Source: Emydura subglobosa (lineage: Eukaryota; Chordata; Testudines; Chelidae). Taken from it: a DNA stretch of 64,000 bases. The notes under the pieces are model-generated. The model saw only the letters and a list, made by a program, of their open reading frames with translations. It searched no databases and was not told the DNA's origin. Below, in pieces: positions 21,066-35,454 of this stretch. The position numbers and the translations under genes were made by a program. Every line of letters starts with the position of its first letter. Positions within the stretch are counted from its first letter, which is position 1. The stretch covers positions 1,182,033-1,246,032 of the forward strand of contig ML679973.1 of the NCBI GenBank assembly GCA_007922225.1. The letters run 5' to 3'.

Positions 21066-22080
21066 CTGTAGGAGGACAGGGAGCAAGCAGTAAGGCTCAT
21101 TAAGTAAGATGTGTAGAGATACATTGCTTAGTCTTATTTAGCGTCACCCTCTAGATGTGTAATCTGAGATTGCGATCCTCCGCCAACCACTTACTCTTGG
21201 GAATTTGCAGTGCCTGAAATTACATTTCCAGATGGAAACTGAAATCTGGATACGTTCTTGTGATAAATGACTTGCAAAAACATGTGTGCTTGGTGGGTCC
21301 CCGAGCTAGGTAAGTGGGGTAGTTACATGTACACCTGATGGGTCAGAGATCTGGGGAAATGGGGGAGAAACATGCAGACATACAGACAGAGGGAAATGGA
21401 CAGAAATGTGTACCACAGGTGGATCACACAAGCAAGCTTCTGCACTTCTTGCCAAATCTGGAAAAACAGAACTTGTCATTAGGGTAAACTAAGAATGTGG
21501 AAATCGATTCAGATAAAATACAAACTGTCCCTCCCTGAGTGTGACATGCACAGACATTCCTTATCATCGCAACCTCAATGATACCACTGGCCTCCTGAAA
21601 TCCTTCCCCCACTCCCTTTGCCTTGCATTTCATTAAGTAGGCTTAGGCATGAACCATCAGATCTCTTTGCGATACTACTGCCAGCTATTATGTCAGTCAC
21701 AAAAAATCAGCCATGTGGGTAACTATGAAGGCATAGTTAGTGAATCCATGGGGAAGGTTGCATTGAGTTTTGCAGTTAAAGTGGAGTTTCAATTCCTTTG
21801 TTAGGGCTGCAAACAAATGTTTTTTTCCTAACCAAATTTATGCCACATACTCTTAGAGGATAGAGTAAATATTCTAGAAACTTAGAAGAAAAACCATTGA
21901 CTAGTATAGGGATTTGAAAGAGTTCAAAATTATTCCTCTTACATTCCAGGACTGACATCTAATTTTTCTGAGAACTCCTTCTAACTTACCAATGGCTTTG
22001 TTTTAACATTTCAGACTTTGAAAAGTGAAAAACCACATAAGATCTGATCTTATTCATCTAAAAAACGTTAAGAACAAAAG
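21066..22080. other. CASR intron 3, part, no feature
   Basis: Acceptor of exon 4 at 21067-21066 with polypyrimidine CCCTGTCCTCCTACAG on the minus strand. Nothing else recognised. Confidence 0.5.
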
Positions 22081-23321
22081 CCCAGATCCACAAAGGTACT
22101 TAACCACCTAAAGCCCAGACTGAGGCAGCTAAGTCTGTGGTTTAGGAGCCTAAATCCCAGTTTTAGGCTTCGCTGTGATCTGCAAAACTCCCGCCGAATG
22201 CTGTGGGTGCCTAAGCTCACTCAACGTCTAAGTTTTCGCTGTAAAAGTTCCCCTGGGTGCTTACATTTCGCCTCTGGGCAAGCCTCACTCTAGGTGTTCA
22301 GACACCAATCGCCGCCTAAGGCCCCAAGCAATCCATGAACAGGCAGAGGAACACCTGTCTCGCATGAGGGACCTGATCACATAGGTGTGCTCAGGCTCCC
22401 ACGTACCAGATCAGGTCCCATTCAAAAATTGGCAGAAAGAGGGGATGAGACGGTGGCGGAGCCCACCTTACGACGTTTAGCCCAGTGGCTAGAGTGCTCT
22501 CCGGGAATGTGGGAGACTCAGATTCAATTTCCCCCCTCTGCGTAAGGGGGAGAAACGATTTGAAGAGGTGTCTCCCATTGCTCACGAGAGCGCGCTGAAC
22601 ACTGAGATGTTTTGAGGGGAAGGTTTTCTCAGTCTCTTCTGTTGAAGCTGTTCCATTGTGGACAAATACTTTAAAAGTCATTGGGCCAGAGAAAGAGAAT
22701 GACCCTGTAGCCCGGGGGTTAGGGCACTGAGATGGGAGACCCAGGATTCAGTTTCCCCTCTTCCAATGACTCTTTAATTATTGATACACAGTGGAACAGC
22801 TTCAACAGAAGAGAGTGGGTAAGTCCCCCATCAGCAGTCAGAGCATGCACCTGAGTGGCAGGAGACCACTGTTCAAATTCTCTCTCCTCGTTAGGTAGAG
22901 GGAACGTGGGTCTCTAATATCCCAGGTAAGGGCTCTAACCACTGGGCTGAAAGTGATCAGGTGAGCACCTCCACAACCACTGGTTGTTTTGTGTGGAGGA
23001 AGGCAGGTGCCAAAACGATCTGACTCCAGGAGAGGAGTTCCTGGTTGTGAATCACATGCAGGGAGACGCACCTACCTCTGTGAAAGGGGCAGAGCTTCGG
23101 ACTCCCACTGGTTAGCTCTGACGGCTCCCTACCTAACATGCTGCCTTTTGTAGTTCACATCTGAAGATGCCTATTTCTCCCCATTCATTGCACAGGCAGC
23201 CTAGGTGCCTAACGTGGCTTTGTGGATCGCAGTGTTGTGTCTGTGATTTTCTAGGCACTGAAAAGTTAGACACTGCAATGCTCAGCATCACAATGCCTAA
23301 GTCCCTTTGTGGATTTAGGCC
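22081..23321. mobile_element. hAT-like nonautonomous TIR element carrying tRNA-like modules
   Basis: About 1.24 kb bounded by imperfect inverted repeats: CCCAGATCCACAAAGGTACT on the left and, reversed, GTCCCTTTGTGGATTTAGGC on the right. TTAGGxCCTAA-type motifs fill the subterminal regions. The centre holds three direct tRNA-like modules (about 22478-22535, 22706-22760, 22835-22885), each with an A-box-like TAGCCCAGTGGCTAGAG or TAGCCCGGGGGTTAGGG and a B-box-like GATTCAATTTCC, GATTCAGTTTCC or GTTCAAATTCTC, plus an inverted one (about 22905-22950). Related internal sequence recurs at 26400-26700. No transposase is encoded. Confidence 0.65.
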
Positions 23322-23329
23322 AAAATTCT

Positions 23330-24555
23330 TAGCACTATTGTTTCTTTCACAGAAGACAATGTGTAAAATTTTGCGCGCTAAAATGCTGGCATTTAAAATT
23401 TTAGATGTCAACTCTTCTGAGAGAGAAAAGAAAGAACCCGGCCAACAGAGACTCTTCCCAGCACTGCCCCTCCTCAGGTGCATAGAAAAGAAGCACCCTC
23501 TTTTGAAGACCTTAGGATGTATCCAGTAGCACGGCTCTCATTTCATAACGCCTTCTAAGGGGAGTAGCGGGTACAGGAAAAGAGTTCCATTCCTGCACAC
23601 CTTGTAAGGAACTCAGTCGCTGAACTCTTTTTCTGTTATTTTTAGATCTGCAGGACAAGAGTTGCCCTTCTGTGCACTTTTTAAGGTGCAAAGAAGGGAA
23701 TTTCCTCTGTGCAACTCCAAAGATCTAGAATTTATACCGGTGTAAATCAGTAATATGATTCAGTTTGATGTAAGCGAAGAATCAGTTTCAACATGTTCCT
23801 GTTTTTTAAATTGGCAGAGTAGTTGTTTTTAAATGAAAAATAATCTGAAGTGGTTTTGGAAACAAAGTTTTCTGGTTTTGGAAAACTGGAATTAGGATCC
23901 GTAGTCAGTCCTACTCAGACAGAAAGGTGATGCTGGTTTCTATTTGGGAGGGAGAGGGTCAGCATGATTTCATAGTCCACCATCTTCTTCTGTTGCCCTC
24001 AAAGAAATCTGAGCTCTGACACCGCAATGACTTTTAAAGTGTTCCACCACTGTAGAATTGTAGAATGTGCACACCAAATCCCCCCCAAATTATTTCAAGA
24101 AATGAACAACAGGATGTTGTCATATCTGCTTCAAACTGGCAACAAAATATCAAAAGCATAGCCAGCCATGCTCTAAAGGATAAATAATACACAAGCCAAA
24201 TCATTAAAAAAGCAGGCTTAATTTACTGGGAGGTTTGTAAGGTACATGTATCTAAGACATAAAAAAACCAAAACAAATGGATGATCCTGCCATAACATTT
24301 TTAGTTTCTATGTCGGTTGATGATTAATTAGCCCCATTTTAATTATATCACCTTTTTATATTAAAATGTAGGGTCTGTAATTACCAATTTACTTCTGGTA
24401 ATTGTATTATAATCTGTGCAGGTAGCAATACATATAGTTCAAGTTGCATGACACTTCCCATTTGTTATGCTGCGTGCTAGACAATTGTCATGCCCAGGAA
24501 AGGTGTTGGACTCCTCATTGAAAGACCATCCTGAGAGCCAGCAAGCCTGCAGTCT
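23330..24555. other. CASR intron 3, part, no feature
   Basis: No gene or clear repeat seen. Confidence 0.4.
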
Positions 24556-24559
24556 GGGT

Positions 24560-25435
24560 CTTTTGTCTCTGAATGATTCTCAGCTACTGGCCCTCAAACC
24601 TCTCTCTAGGTTCTCATATCCAGGCTTGATCTAAATCTTGCCAATTCTTTCTGCATCACATTTCTAAAATACAGCTTTTCTTTTCCATGAAAACGGCTAA
24701 GAGTCTCATCCAAGCTCTTTCATCATCTCACGTCTCAACTACTGCAACATCCTTCCTTCTGGCCTTGACAAACAAAATATTCTCCCACTCCTATTCCGAA
24801 AGCTCAGAATGCTGCTGCAAATCTCACTCATTTTCCTAGCCTTCCCTTGCTTTGACCACATCACCCCTCCCTTTGCATCCCTCCACTGGCTCCCCCTTCT
24901 CTATCACATCAAACGTAAGTTGCTTGTCTTCACTTTCAAGAGCCTTCACAGCCTGTTCCCCACCACCTAGCATCTCTCATTCAGTATCAAGAAGTTGTTT
25001 TTGGCCTCTGATAGGCCCTCGATGCCAGCCTCCACTGCCCACTTGTTAAATTTTCAAACAAGCATCTTCATACTTTCTCCCCACACACTTGGGAGGTGCT
25101 CCCATTAAACATCCACAAAGCTGTTTACTTGTTCACCTTCAAATCCCTCCTCAAAACTCTTCTTTGCTGTGATGCCTATAAAACACTTGACAATTGTTAG
25201 ACTGTTATTGTGAAGAGACCACTGTCTATCCTGCTGACCAATACTGCCTCACTGTTTCCTTGTGCTCCTCCAGCAGTCTATATCCATCCGTTCTCTCTTG
25301 TCTTATTCTCTGGTTATAAGCACGTTGGGGCAGGGATGTCTTTCTGTTCTGTGCTTGTGCAACACCTAACACAATGGGGTCCTGGTCCATGACTAGATCT
25401 CCTACGTACTAAGGTAATAATAATAATAAATGGTC
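24560..25435 (+). mobile_element. L2-like LINE, 3' end of reverse transcriptase and tail
   Basis: Mixed plus frames give QNAAANLTHF and an LHWLP-like PLHPSTGSPFSI, the conserved L2 ORF2 C-terminal order. The 3' tail follows with CACGTTGGGGCAGGGATGTC, TGCAACACCTAACACAATGG and GGGTCCTGGTCCATGACTAG, then an AAT-type repeat (25413-25432). The same tail occurs at 34755 and 41120. Confidence 0.8.
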
Positions 25436-25439
25436 TTTC

Positions 25440-26330
25440 TACCCAGAAGCCCACAAGGGTGGAGTACAAGCATGACTGATGGATACACAACTTCAAAGTT
25501 TGAGCACGTGGCACAGAGAAGGAGGTCCTATTTAGGATTAGAGTTCTGTTCTGTGCAGGGCGCTGACAACTGTCACACATAGGAAGGACTTGCACTAGAC
25601 AGAGAACAAGAAGGACTCCGTCCAGCTTGAAATGCTGATGAACATCGGTCTCACCGAAGGGATGAGCTGAGCGCTCACCAGGGGAAAGTGTCTCTCAGGA
25701 TTTTTGTTATTTTCAAAGTTCTGTAACTGGCAAGCGTTTTAAGAGTAAAGTCACTCTGATTAAGACATTTCTGTTACACCTGGGTGTCTTTCTTTCCTGG
25801 CACGTTGTCCCTGAAGGGATTAAATGAGTAAACCAAAGAGCCCGTAGCTAAGTGGAGCTCTGAGGGGGCATATGTAAGCAAGCGGGGTGCTCAGGAGGAC
25901 TGACACTGGTTCAAGTTATAGGGCAGCTGCACAACAGCATCCTATGTCCCAAAGAAGGGCTTCAGACAGGAGGCCTGAGCCTGGGAGTGTGTCCTAGAAT
26001 CTCAGAGCCAAAAACAGTGACTATACTCTACACAACTTGGGACCCAATTATTTGGTCCACTGGCAACAGACTGGTGACTGTATAGTGGGGTTATGGGACC
26101 AGTTTGTAACAGCTGACATCGGTGTGACCTAGTGTCACACTATTGACTGAAAAGTCATCTCTGAAGGAAGATCACAGGGGCAAGAAGATATTTATGTTTG
26201 TGCTAAAGTACTGAAATGTAAATATTATGCTAAAACTTTATGTTGTAATGCACATAATACAAACCAAAGTTGAATTCCAGAAATGTTTGTTGTAATGACA
26301 ACAGAGTTTGTAGAAGACTGTATAGGAAGA
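25440..26330. other. CASR intron 3, possible LTR remnant
   Basis: No gene. 25700-26100 (AAGAGTAAAGTCACTCTGATT, GGGTGTCTTTCTTTCCTGG) has the look of a retroelement LTR but no partner LTR is visible. Confidence 0.25.
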
Positions 26331-26975
26331 TAATAGCTTTTGTTTATTTAAGGCCTGGGTTAGTTTTTGAATGACTCTCCATAACAATGGTCACTGGGCC
26401 ACAGAAAGAGAGAGAGAATGATTCTAGAGATTGAGGGGAGGGAGGGAGAAATATGGGTACTCACCTAGGATGTGGGAGACCCAATTTCAAGTCCCTGATC
26501 CAGTGACCATTTAATTATTTACAAACAGTGGAAAAGTTTCAACAAAGCAGATTGAGAAAGTCCCACATGAGACTATCCTATAGGCCAATGGTTCAAGCAC
26601 TTTCCTGATATGTGGGAGACTCAAGTTCATATCCCTTTTCCCCATCAGGCAGAGAGGAGGGGGGGAATGAAGCCAGGTCTCCCACATCCCAGAGCAAATT
26701 ATAAAGAGGTCTGCAAGTTATATAAGAGCACCTCCGGCTCCTCCATTCCTTTTGTGAAGCTAGTCTTCCTTTGCTTCTGCTAAAACACCCGACATTGAAA
26801 CCAAACATTTCGAGTCAGGTTGAAACAAACATTTTGTTTGGACTCCATGTGAATTTTTTTTCCATGTTTTCAACCAGCCAAAAACGATGTAAAATGTATT
26901 GTTCAGTTTGACTCAAAATCAACCTTTTTATGATGTTTAAGAATAACCAGTGGACCGAAAAATTCACCCAGCTCC
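26330..26975. mobile_element. hAT-like TIR element, related to 22081-23321
   Basis: Shares CACTGGGCCACAGAAAGAGA and GTGACCATTTAATTATTTAC with the 22081-23321 element (compare 22681-22700 and 22766-22790), as well as two GGTTCAAGCA/GTTCATATCCC tRNA-like modules. The right end GAAAAATTCACCCAGCTC resembles the terminus of the 48366-48792 element. Bounds approximate. Confidence 0.5.
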
Positions 26976-26979
26976 AGCA

Positions 26980-28635
<1,656 letters not shown>

Positions 28636-28639
28636 CATT

Positions 28640-30020
28640 ATTTATTATTTATTATTTACTTTGGCAATTATAGATCTGTCAGTCTGACAATGATCCGGGG
28701 CAAAATGATAGAGCAGCTAAGACGGACCTCGATTTATAAAGAATTAAAGGAAGGTAAAAAAATCAATGCCAATCAATATGGGTTTAGGGAAAAAAGATAT
28801 TGTCAAACTAACTTGATATCTTATTTTGATTAGATAAGTTTCATTGATAAAGGTAATAGAATTGATGTAATAGATTTCTGTTAGGCATTTGACTTGGTAT
28901 CTCATGACATTTTGATTAAAAACTGAGACTGATATGAAATTAACATGGCACACATTAAATTGATTAAAAACTGGCTAACTGATAGGTCTCAAAATATAAT
29001 TGTAAACAGGGAATCATCATTGAGCATTTGTGTTTCTACTGGGGTCCTGCAGAGATCTGTCCTTGGCTCTATGCAATTTAATATTTTTACTAAAGACTTG
29101 GAAGAAAACATAAAATCATCACTGATAAAGTTTGCAGATGACACAAAAATTGGGGGAGTGATAAATAATTCAGAAAACAGGTCACTTATATAGCGCAATC
29201 TGTATCACTTGGTAAGCTGGGTGAAAGCAAACAATATGCATTTTAATATGGCTAAGTGTAAATGTATTTATCTAGGAACAAAGACTGTAGACCAGACTTA
29301 CAGTATAGGAGAGCTCTATCCTGGGAAGCAGTGATTCTGAAAAAGATTTTGGAGTCATGGTGGTTAATCAGCCGAGTATTAGTTCCCAGTGTGATGCTCT
29401 GGCCAAAAGGGCTAATGCAATCCTTGGATACATAAAATGGGGATTCCCAAATAGGAATAGAGAGGTTATTTTACCTCTGTGTTTGGCAATGGTGCAACCG
29501 CTGCTGGAATACTGTGTCCAGTTCTGGTGTCCACAAGTCAAAAAGGATGTTGATAAATTGGAGAGGGTACAGAGATGAGCTACAAGAATGATTAAAGAAT
29601 TGGAAAATATGCCTTATAGTGGTAGACTCAAAGAGTTTAACTTTCTCTTAGCTAAGCTAAATAGATTGAAGGGTGACTTGATCAGAGTTTCTAAGTATCT
29701 ACATAGGGAATAAATATTTGATAATGGGATCTTCAATCTATCAGTCAGACATATAACATGATCCAAAGACTTGTTGCTGAAACTAGACAAATTCAGACTG
29801 GAAATAGATGTACATTTTTAACAATGAGGGAATTACTATTGGAACAACTTACCAAGGATTCTCCATCACTGGCAATATTTAAATCAAGGTGGAATGGGTT
29901 CTTGAAAAGATATGCTTTACTTCAAAAGAATAGTTTTCAGAAAGCTCTATGGCTTATGTTATAAGGAGGTCAGACTACATGATCACAATGGTCCCTTCTG
30001 GCCTTGGAATCTAGGGTAAG
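28640..30020 (+). mobile_element. CR1-superfamily LINE, reverse transcriptase to 3' end
   Basis: Plus-strand ORF2 from the RT finger region to the tail. Blocks are NANQYGFREKRYCQTNLISY (28766-28825), FTKDLEENIK and the intact catalytic KFADDTKIGGV (about 29129-29160), then LLEYCVQFWCPQVKKDVDKL and the 3' end GGAGGTCAGACTACATGATC with CCCTTCTGGCCTTGGAATCT. Stops and shifts split the frame. Same subfamily as 1-2450. Confidence 0.88.
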
Positions 30021-30836
30021 ATTGAGTCAACAAGCCACCTGAGGAAAAACTGATGTTCCAGAACCCCCAAGCCTTTTTATTTTTTAATGTTTAGGGTGCA
30101 AAAGGGTGATGGTGTGCATACATGTATGCATAAGAATCCACAAAGTCCACGTGATGATGTCATCAGAAAAAAAGTTCCCCAGGTTTAAATAGCCCTAATC
30201 CTTGTCTCATGAAGATATTCATTGAAGTGTCTTCAGTATTCTGTGTTTAAAAGGCCTAAGAAACGTAAACTGTTGCAAACATTTTGGTTCATGAGAGCTG
30301 TCAAACTTCTGCTTATCAAAATGTTTTGATAGAGACTGTCTTTTATAATACATGTCCTAGTCACCACACGAGAATGTAATGCTAAGAAAGAAGCATAATG
30401 GCTCTGTGGCTGTGATTCAGATATTAGATAATTTGGTTTCAATATTAAGCTTTTAACCAGCTCTAAATCATAGATTTGATTGAGGGGTTTACAATCAAAG
30501 GGACGGTTAGATTCTTAAGAAGTTATCTTTAGAACTTACATTTTTAGAACTAATTTGATGATTTAACTCATATTATTATTTAACTCCAATTCACTGTTTG
30601 AGAGTAATTTGTTAATGTATTGATCCGACTGATCAATATTGATTTGATGGTTGTATTGATTTATTTTATTTATGTATTAGTTTCACATTAGCAATAACAA
30701 CACATCACCAAAGCTGCTTCTGCTCTTTTTGTTTGTTATTTTCTTTGGGAATGTGAGCACTAGATTCACTCACATTCTTTTCAATGTTATTAAAGGTGAA
30801 CTGGGGGTGTGTAAAGCTCAATGGTTTGATTTTGGT
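30021..30836. other. CASR intron 2, AT-rich, no feature
   Basis: Nothing recognised. Confidence 0.4.
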
Positions 30837-30955
30837 TTATAGATTTAAAGCCAAAAGGACCAGTAGATCATCTAGTCTGACATCCTGTATAACTCAAATA
30901 ATACAAGTTCAGACAGTTCCATCCAATTTTTGTCTTTTCATTTAGACAATGGCTT
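30837..30955 (-). mobile_element. CR1 LINE 3' end
   Basis: Reverse of a CR1 tail: TTATAGATTTAAAGCCAAAA, GGACCAGTAGATCATCTAGT, CTGACATCCTGTATAACTC. Confidence 0.75.
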
Positions 30956-31001
30956 TTATACTGTTTCATATGATGGATTTGGGATGTAAATCCTCTCTGA
31001 A

Positions 31002-33290
31002 GGCATGTCTACACTGCAAGGAAAGCCGGGGCTCAGACTCAAGCTTGAGCCCGAATCCCCCTTCTGTCTGCACACAATTTTGTCTGACATGGGCCAGTAA
31101 GCCCTCTGGGCCCTGGAACCTGGCAAAGGGAGTGGGTATGAGCCAAAATCCCACTGGGACGTGGGTCCAAATACCAACATTTTGCTATGTAGATGCAACT
31201 CATGTCTGGGGCTCAAAGATTCATGTCCTGAGATTCTGCCAATGCTATCCCACAATCCCACAGGCCAACGTTGCCTGTCCTTTCTATCCCAAGATTAGCC
31301 AATGGACTCCCAGGAAATGGAAGCAACCCCCTCATTCAAGTACAGCTGCTCAGCATTTACCCTTCTTTTTGATTCAGACCACTGAGCGGCAGAGTGTACC
31401 GTACTGTGTATCTGCAGTGACCACGGACAAGAAGTCCTTTGCCAAGTGCGCTTCTGCCTGCTCAGGGGATCACAGCCGGATTTTGGTGAATCTCTGGTGC
31501 GAGATGAGCAAAATGTTTGACTTCAGCAAGAGTTTCAGGAACGACCACGTGCAGCAGGAACCAGTGAAGAAGCTGACAGCACTGTGTATTCACTGGACCA
31601 ATGACCAGTGCAGGGAGCGGATTAAGGGGCTCAGGAGCAACTGTCGTACAACCAGACATGAGAACTACACCTCTGCGAACCCGGCGTCATCCTGCCTCTG
31701 TTACGAGGAGTTTGATGAGGTGCTGGATACTGCTCTGAGCAGTGCACGATAGCCTGATCAGCTGGGATGGCGATCTCTGACCCCTGAATCTAATACAGGA
31801 CCAAAGGGGAGTCAGTAGGCACCATATCAGGTAGTGAAGTGACTCTGGTGCTCATGCTGATCTCCAAGGAGGCTTTGCTGCCAGCAGCACCTCCTGGGTC
31901 CGTACGCGGCAAGGCAGTTTGATGACCCCCTGCAGGAGCACCCCATTGCAGAACTGGCAGCAGAACTGGCAGCAGAGGCAGACGTTAGCTATCTGGTAAA
32001 CTGTTAAGCCTGGAAAGTTTCGGGCTCCGTGTTTGTTGTTTATTAATATAGGAATGTGAGAGATTTCCAGTTTACGACCCAATGCAAAATTTATGACAAG
32101 CTTTGGGTAGCAGTGTGTACCTGCTAATGGCAGACTGCGTGCCAGGACTCCCCCCAGCCCTCCACGTGGAATTCAAAAGCAAAAAGCGAGAGTTGAACAA
32201 GCATTTACATTTACATTTGTATTTGATACTCACACATGGTTACCCAGATGTGCCAAGAACCTCATATGGCCTTCCCGTTTAGTATGCCGCTCTGTGCAAA
32301 TCGGTCACGACACAGTGTAATGAGCCACCTGTGAGTGGTAAACTATACAGGGGGAAGGTACAATGAAGTCCAGGGGAGATGAAATTAATGTTCAGAATAC
32401 AGCTGAGTTTTTTTCTGCAGTCCAGAAATGTGCTGGGGACGGCAAGAGGAATGATTGTGTAGTTCTTTGAGAGCCAATATTGTGTGTGCTTGCATGTAGT
32501 CCATAGTTACACGGAATCAGAGCAGGTTGCATCAGAAGTCATAGGAAGGCAGTAATCCATGTGAATGCTAATGCAGCATCCCATTGATTACCCCATTATT
32601 TTTGACACAACCCCAGGTGCTGATAGCTGCAAAGTTGACTTTCCCATGGCAGGAACTCCATATAAGTGGTCACATTTTGGAGAAGGGTGTATTTTCGGGA
32701 CCTGCCTCCACAGGTCACCAGCCCGCTCCATTCGTAGATGTGCTGCGCAGTCACCATAAGTTTCAAAACTTCTGTGGCACAGAGGGCTGACTTGCCGCCA
32801 GCAGAACAGAATGTCCCTTTGCCAATCAGGAACCTCCCCAATTTGTCATGTTATGTCATGTGGCATGCCTGCAAGGACAGAGAAGGAGTAAAAGCCCAAG
32901 CAAGACAAATTCTTCAAACGGTGACGCCTCCACATTGCTGACTCTGGTTGCCAGGAGTGTGTAGACCCCAAAGACGGCTCATCAAGATGTGTTGGTAGGC
33001 TGCAACAATGTGTAGGTTCGACAGTCAAGTTTTCTCACACTGCACCACGAATAAAGGCCTACAGTGGCTACAAACTTGCAGAGGGTGCTAGGAAGCCTGT
33101 GATAGGCTGGTTTGACTCAGATCTGTGTAATGCAGTGTGGATGTCTAAACATAGGTGTGAGACCTGGGTTTAGCAATTCTAAACCGAGGGTCAATATTCA
33201 GTGTGTCCGCTCAAGTCCAAGCATACAAACGCCGAGTCACAGGGCTTGAGTCCCACTGACCCAGGCTTACACTGCAGCGTAGACTTATCC
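31002..33290. mobile_element. PIF/Harbinger element (about 2.3 kb)
   Basis: Bounded by GGCATGTCTACACTGCAAGG on the left and, reversed, CACTGCAGCGTAGACTTATC on the right. It carries a Myb/SANT-like gene on the plus strand (31377-31752) but no recognisable transposase, so it is an internally deleted relative of the element at 35061-38518. A further half MITE terminus (TTTGTAGTGTAGACGTCAC) lies just beyond at 33420-33440. Confidence 0.7.
31377..31752 (+). pseudogene. Harbinger Myb/SANT-like (trihelix) protein
   Basis: C-terminal part of a longer open frame that only becomes protein-like here. It has MSKMFDFSKSFRNDHV, IHWTNDQCRERIKGLRSN and SCLCYEEFDEVLDTAL before the stop at 31750-31752. The order helix - QCRxRIKxLR - Cys...L-D is that of the Myb-like DNA-binding proteins encoded by PIF/Harbinger transposons, which act with the transposase at the TIRs. 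The expected tryptophan-rich first helix is damaged (NLWCEM). The upstream in-frame 140 codons are TIR and noncoding sequence. Confidence 0.5.
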
Positions 33291-34750
33291 ACAGACATCT
33301 CCCCTCCAAATGTTCCTGTTGCAACTGAAGTGCTGGGTTTTTTGCAAAAGTTATTATCAGGACAGTATTAAAGAAAAAAGATGAAAATCAGCTAGCGTTA
33401 CATAACTTGTGTCAACCAAAGTTTGTAGTGTAGACGTCACAATGCCTACGTGGATCCAGGCCAAAGTGCTTAACCCAAATGACTTGCCCAAAGCAGTACA
33501 GCAGGTCAGTGGCAGAACCTGGATCTCCTGACTCCCAATGTGGTGCCTTAAACATGTGACCATATTTTTTCTTCCAGAAAGAAAAGGTGCTCTTCGGCCT
33601 ATGGTTTCACTAGCATCTGAGAACCATTAGCTGTTCTGCTTGGAATCAAGGACATTCTCAAAAGTTCTCACTGCAGCTTGATGTGTTCGAAGAGTTTCAG
33701 CAATGTCCTCAGTGAATCTCATCATATTAATGTAAGACCCAATATTTCTTTTCCAGGAATTCCCCAACCATTAAAGCTTCAAGGGCCATTACAGCAAGGA
33801 GTGGCGGTTACACTATGACTTTGCCTAACCTAAGGTTTAAAGGTGTGATATTAGATTGAGTTGGCTAGCTAACATGACATTTGCTGCCATCACATTGTGA
33901 CCCGTCCATGCCTAAGGTAGACCACCTGAAAATGCCAAGGTCAGGGCAGGCTGCAAAAAGAGAGCAGATTCTCCCAACACTGGTGGGTGACACTGAAGTC
34001 AGACTTCCCAACCAGCCACAAACAGTGCTTCTGATTCCCCACACTGGTTATCAAGACATTAAAACAAAATACACACAGCCTCCTTTACCGCATTTCAGTC
34101 CCTGGCTCCCAAACAGCCACTAGATCCAGTAAAGAGAGAAGTTACTTAAAACTCTACGCTCTTTACCAAAAGTTCTCCTGACCCCAAAGGGTCAGTCACA
34201 TCACCAGATCAATATAAGTTTGGATCTTACCCAAAATACCACGCTGCCAGCCAATCCTTTAGTAACTAAAACTAAAGGTTTATTATAAAAAGAAAGAAAC
34301 AAACTATAGGAGAAATGTTAAAGGATTAATGCAATCAGATACATACAAATGATTTGGAAGTCCATATATATCAGGTTTCCAGCAGAACTGTGGAGTTTGC
34401 AGGCTTGTATAGTCCCTCTGGTGTACATCCAGTACCTGGATGGGTCTCAGTCCTTTGTTTCACAGCTTCAGTTGTAGATGAGTTGATCCAGAGATAAGTG
34501 AAGACTGACGACCGAAGACAGAAGAAAAAATGGATATGGTGCAGCTGCCTTTTATGTCCCTTGGCCTTTGCCATGCTGCTTGTGGAAATTTACAGAAATA
34601 AGATGGAGTCCAGGGTCTCATGCGTAAAACCCGGTCCCCCTAATCCAGCCAGTGTCACGCACATACCTCACACTGCTTGTGTCTTCTATCCCTTCCCCCA
34701 CCAGGGGTCTGTCTTGCCTGGTTAAACAATATTGTCTCCTTGTTTCCTGG
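33291..34750. other. CASR intron 2 with MIR piece and LTR-like block
   Basis: Holds a reversed MIR piece (33455-33560). A block at 34130-34740 (CTAAAGGTTTATTATAAAAA, GATTAATGCAATCAGATACA) looks like a retroelement LTR or internal region seen often in turtles. No gene. Confidence 0.35.
33455..33560 (-). mobile_element. MIR SINE fragment
   Basis: Reversed MIR core: ATGACTTGCCCAAAGCAGTA, CAGCAGGTCAGTGGCAGAAC and CTGGATCTCCTGACTCCCAA. Confidence 0.75.
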
Positions 34751-34754
34751 TCTC

Positions 34755-34915
34755 CCCCAGTGGTCTGTCTGATACTTAGATTGTAAGGGCTTTGGGACGA
34801 CGACTATTTTTTGTTCTGTGTTTACACAATGCCTAGCACACTGGGTCCTATGACTGGTCTATGCCTGCGGCTCCTAGGCCACTACAGTAATAGAAATAAC
34901 GATAATGAATAATAA
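34755..34915 (+). mobile_element. L2-like LINE 3' tail
   Basis: TTAGATTGTAAGGGCTTTGG, CACAATGCCTAGCACACTGG and GGCTCCTAGGCCACTACAG followed by AATAATAAT; the same tail as at 25320-25432. Confidence 0.75.
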
Positions 34916-35454
34916 TAGTCTGATCTAATTAATACCTTCAAACTCCTAGTCAAAGAGAAACCATTGTACTTTAGAACGTGCTAAACTGGTCAAGTTCTAG
35001 CCTAGGCTGTCCACTTAGCACTTTTGAACGTAGAGAGGCTTTCTGTTCACTAGCGTTTTAGGGCTCATCTACATTACAAAGATAAGCCAACATCAGGCAG
35101 CCAATGGAGGTGTACCCACTGCGATGCTCCTCCCACCAATTCAACTCTCTTGCCACACCGACATGATAAAACCACCTAAGCAAGAGGCGTGGTGCTTAGG
35201 ACAATGTAGTCAGAGCGACGGAGTGTCAGCAGAGAGACTGCGTTGCTTATGTCACCCCAGGTGGCCTCCAGGAGGTGTCCCACAATGCCCACTGTGACCG
35301 TTCTGGTCACCGGTTTGAACTCCACTGCCCTGCAGCTGGGTACACAAGCATGCACACCTCCCATTTTAAAGGCCCAGGAATTTTTGAAATCGCTCTTGCT
35401 GTTTGGTCAGTGTAGAGAGCTCACATAGCATCTGCCTGGCTGGCCAGGCCAACT

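Noticed and set aside
22478..22760. tRNA genes
   Set aside because: A- and B-box look-alikes exist but cloverleaf pairing is not evident and the modules are repeated inside a transposon.
30949..31752. 268-codon plus-strand open frame as a complete novel gene
   Set aside because: Its first part runs through a Harbinger terminal repeat and noncoding sequence; only the end from about 31377 looks protein-like.
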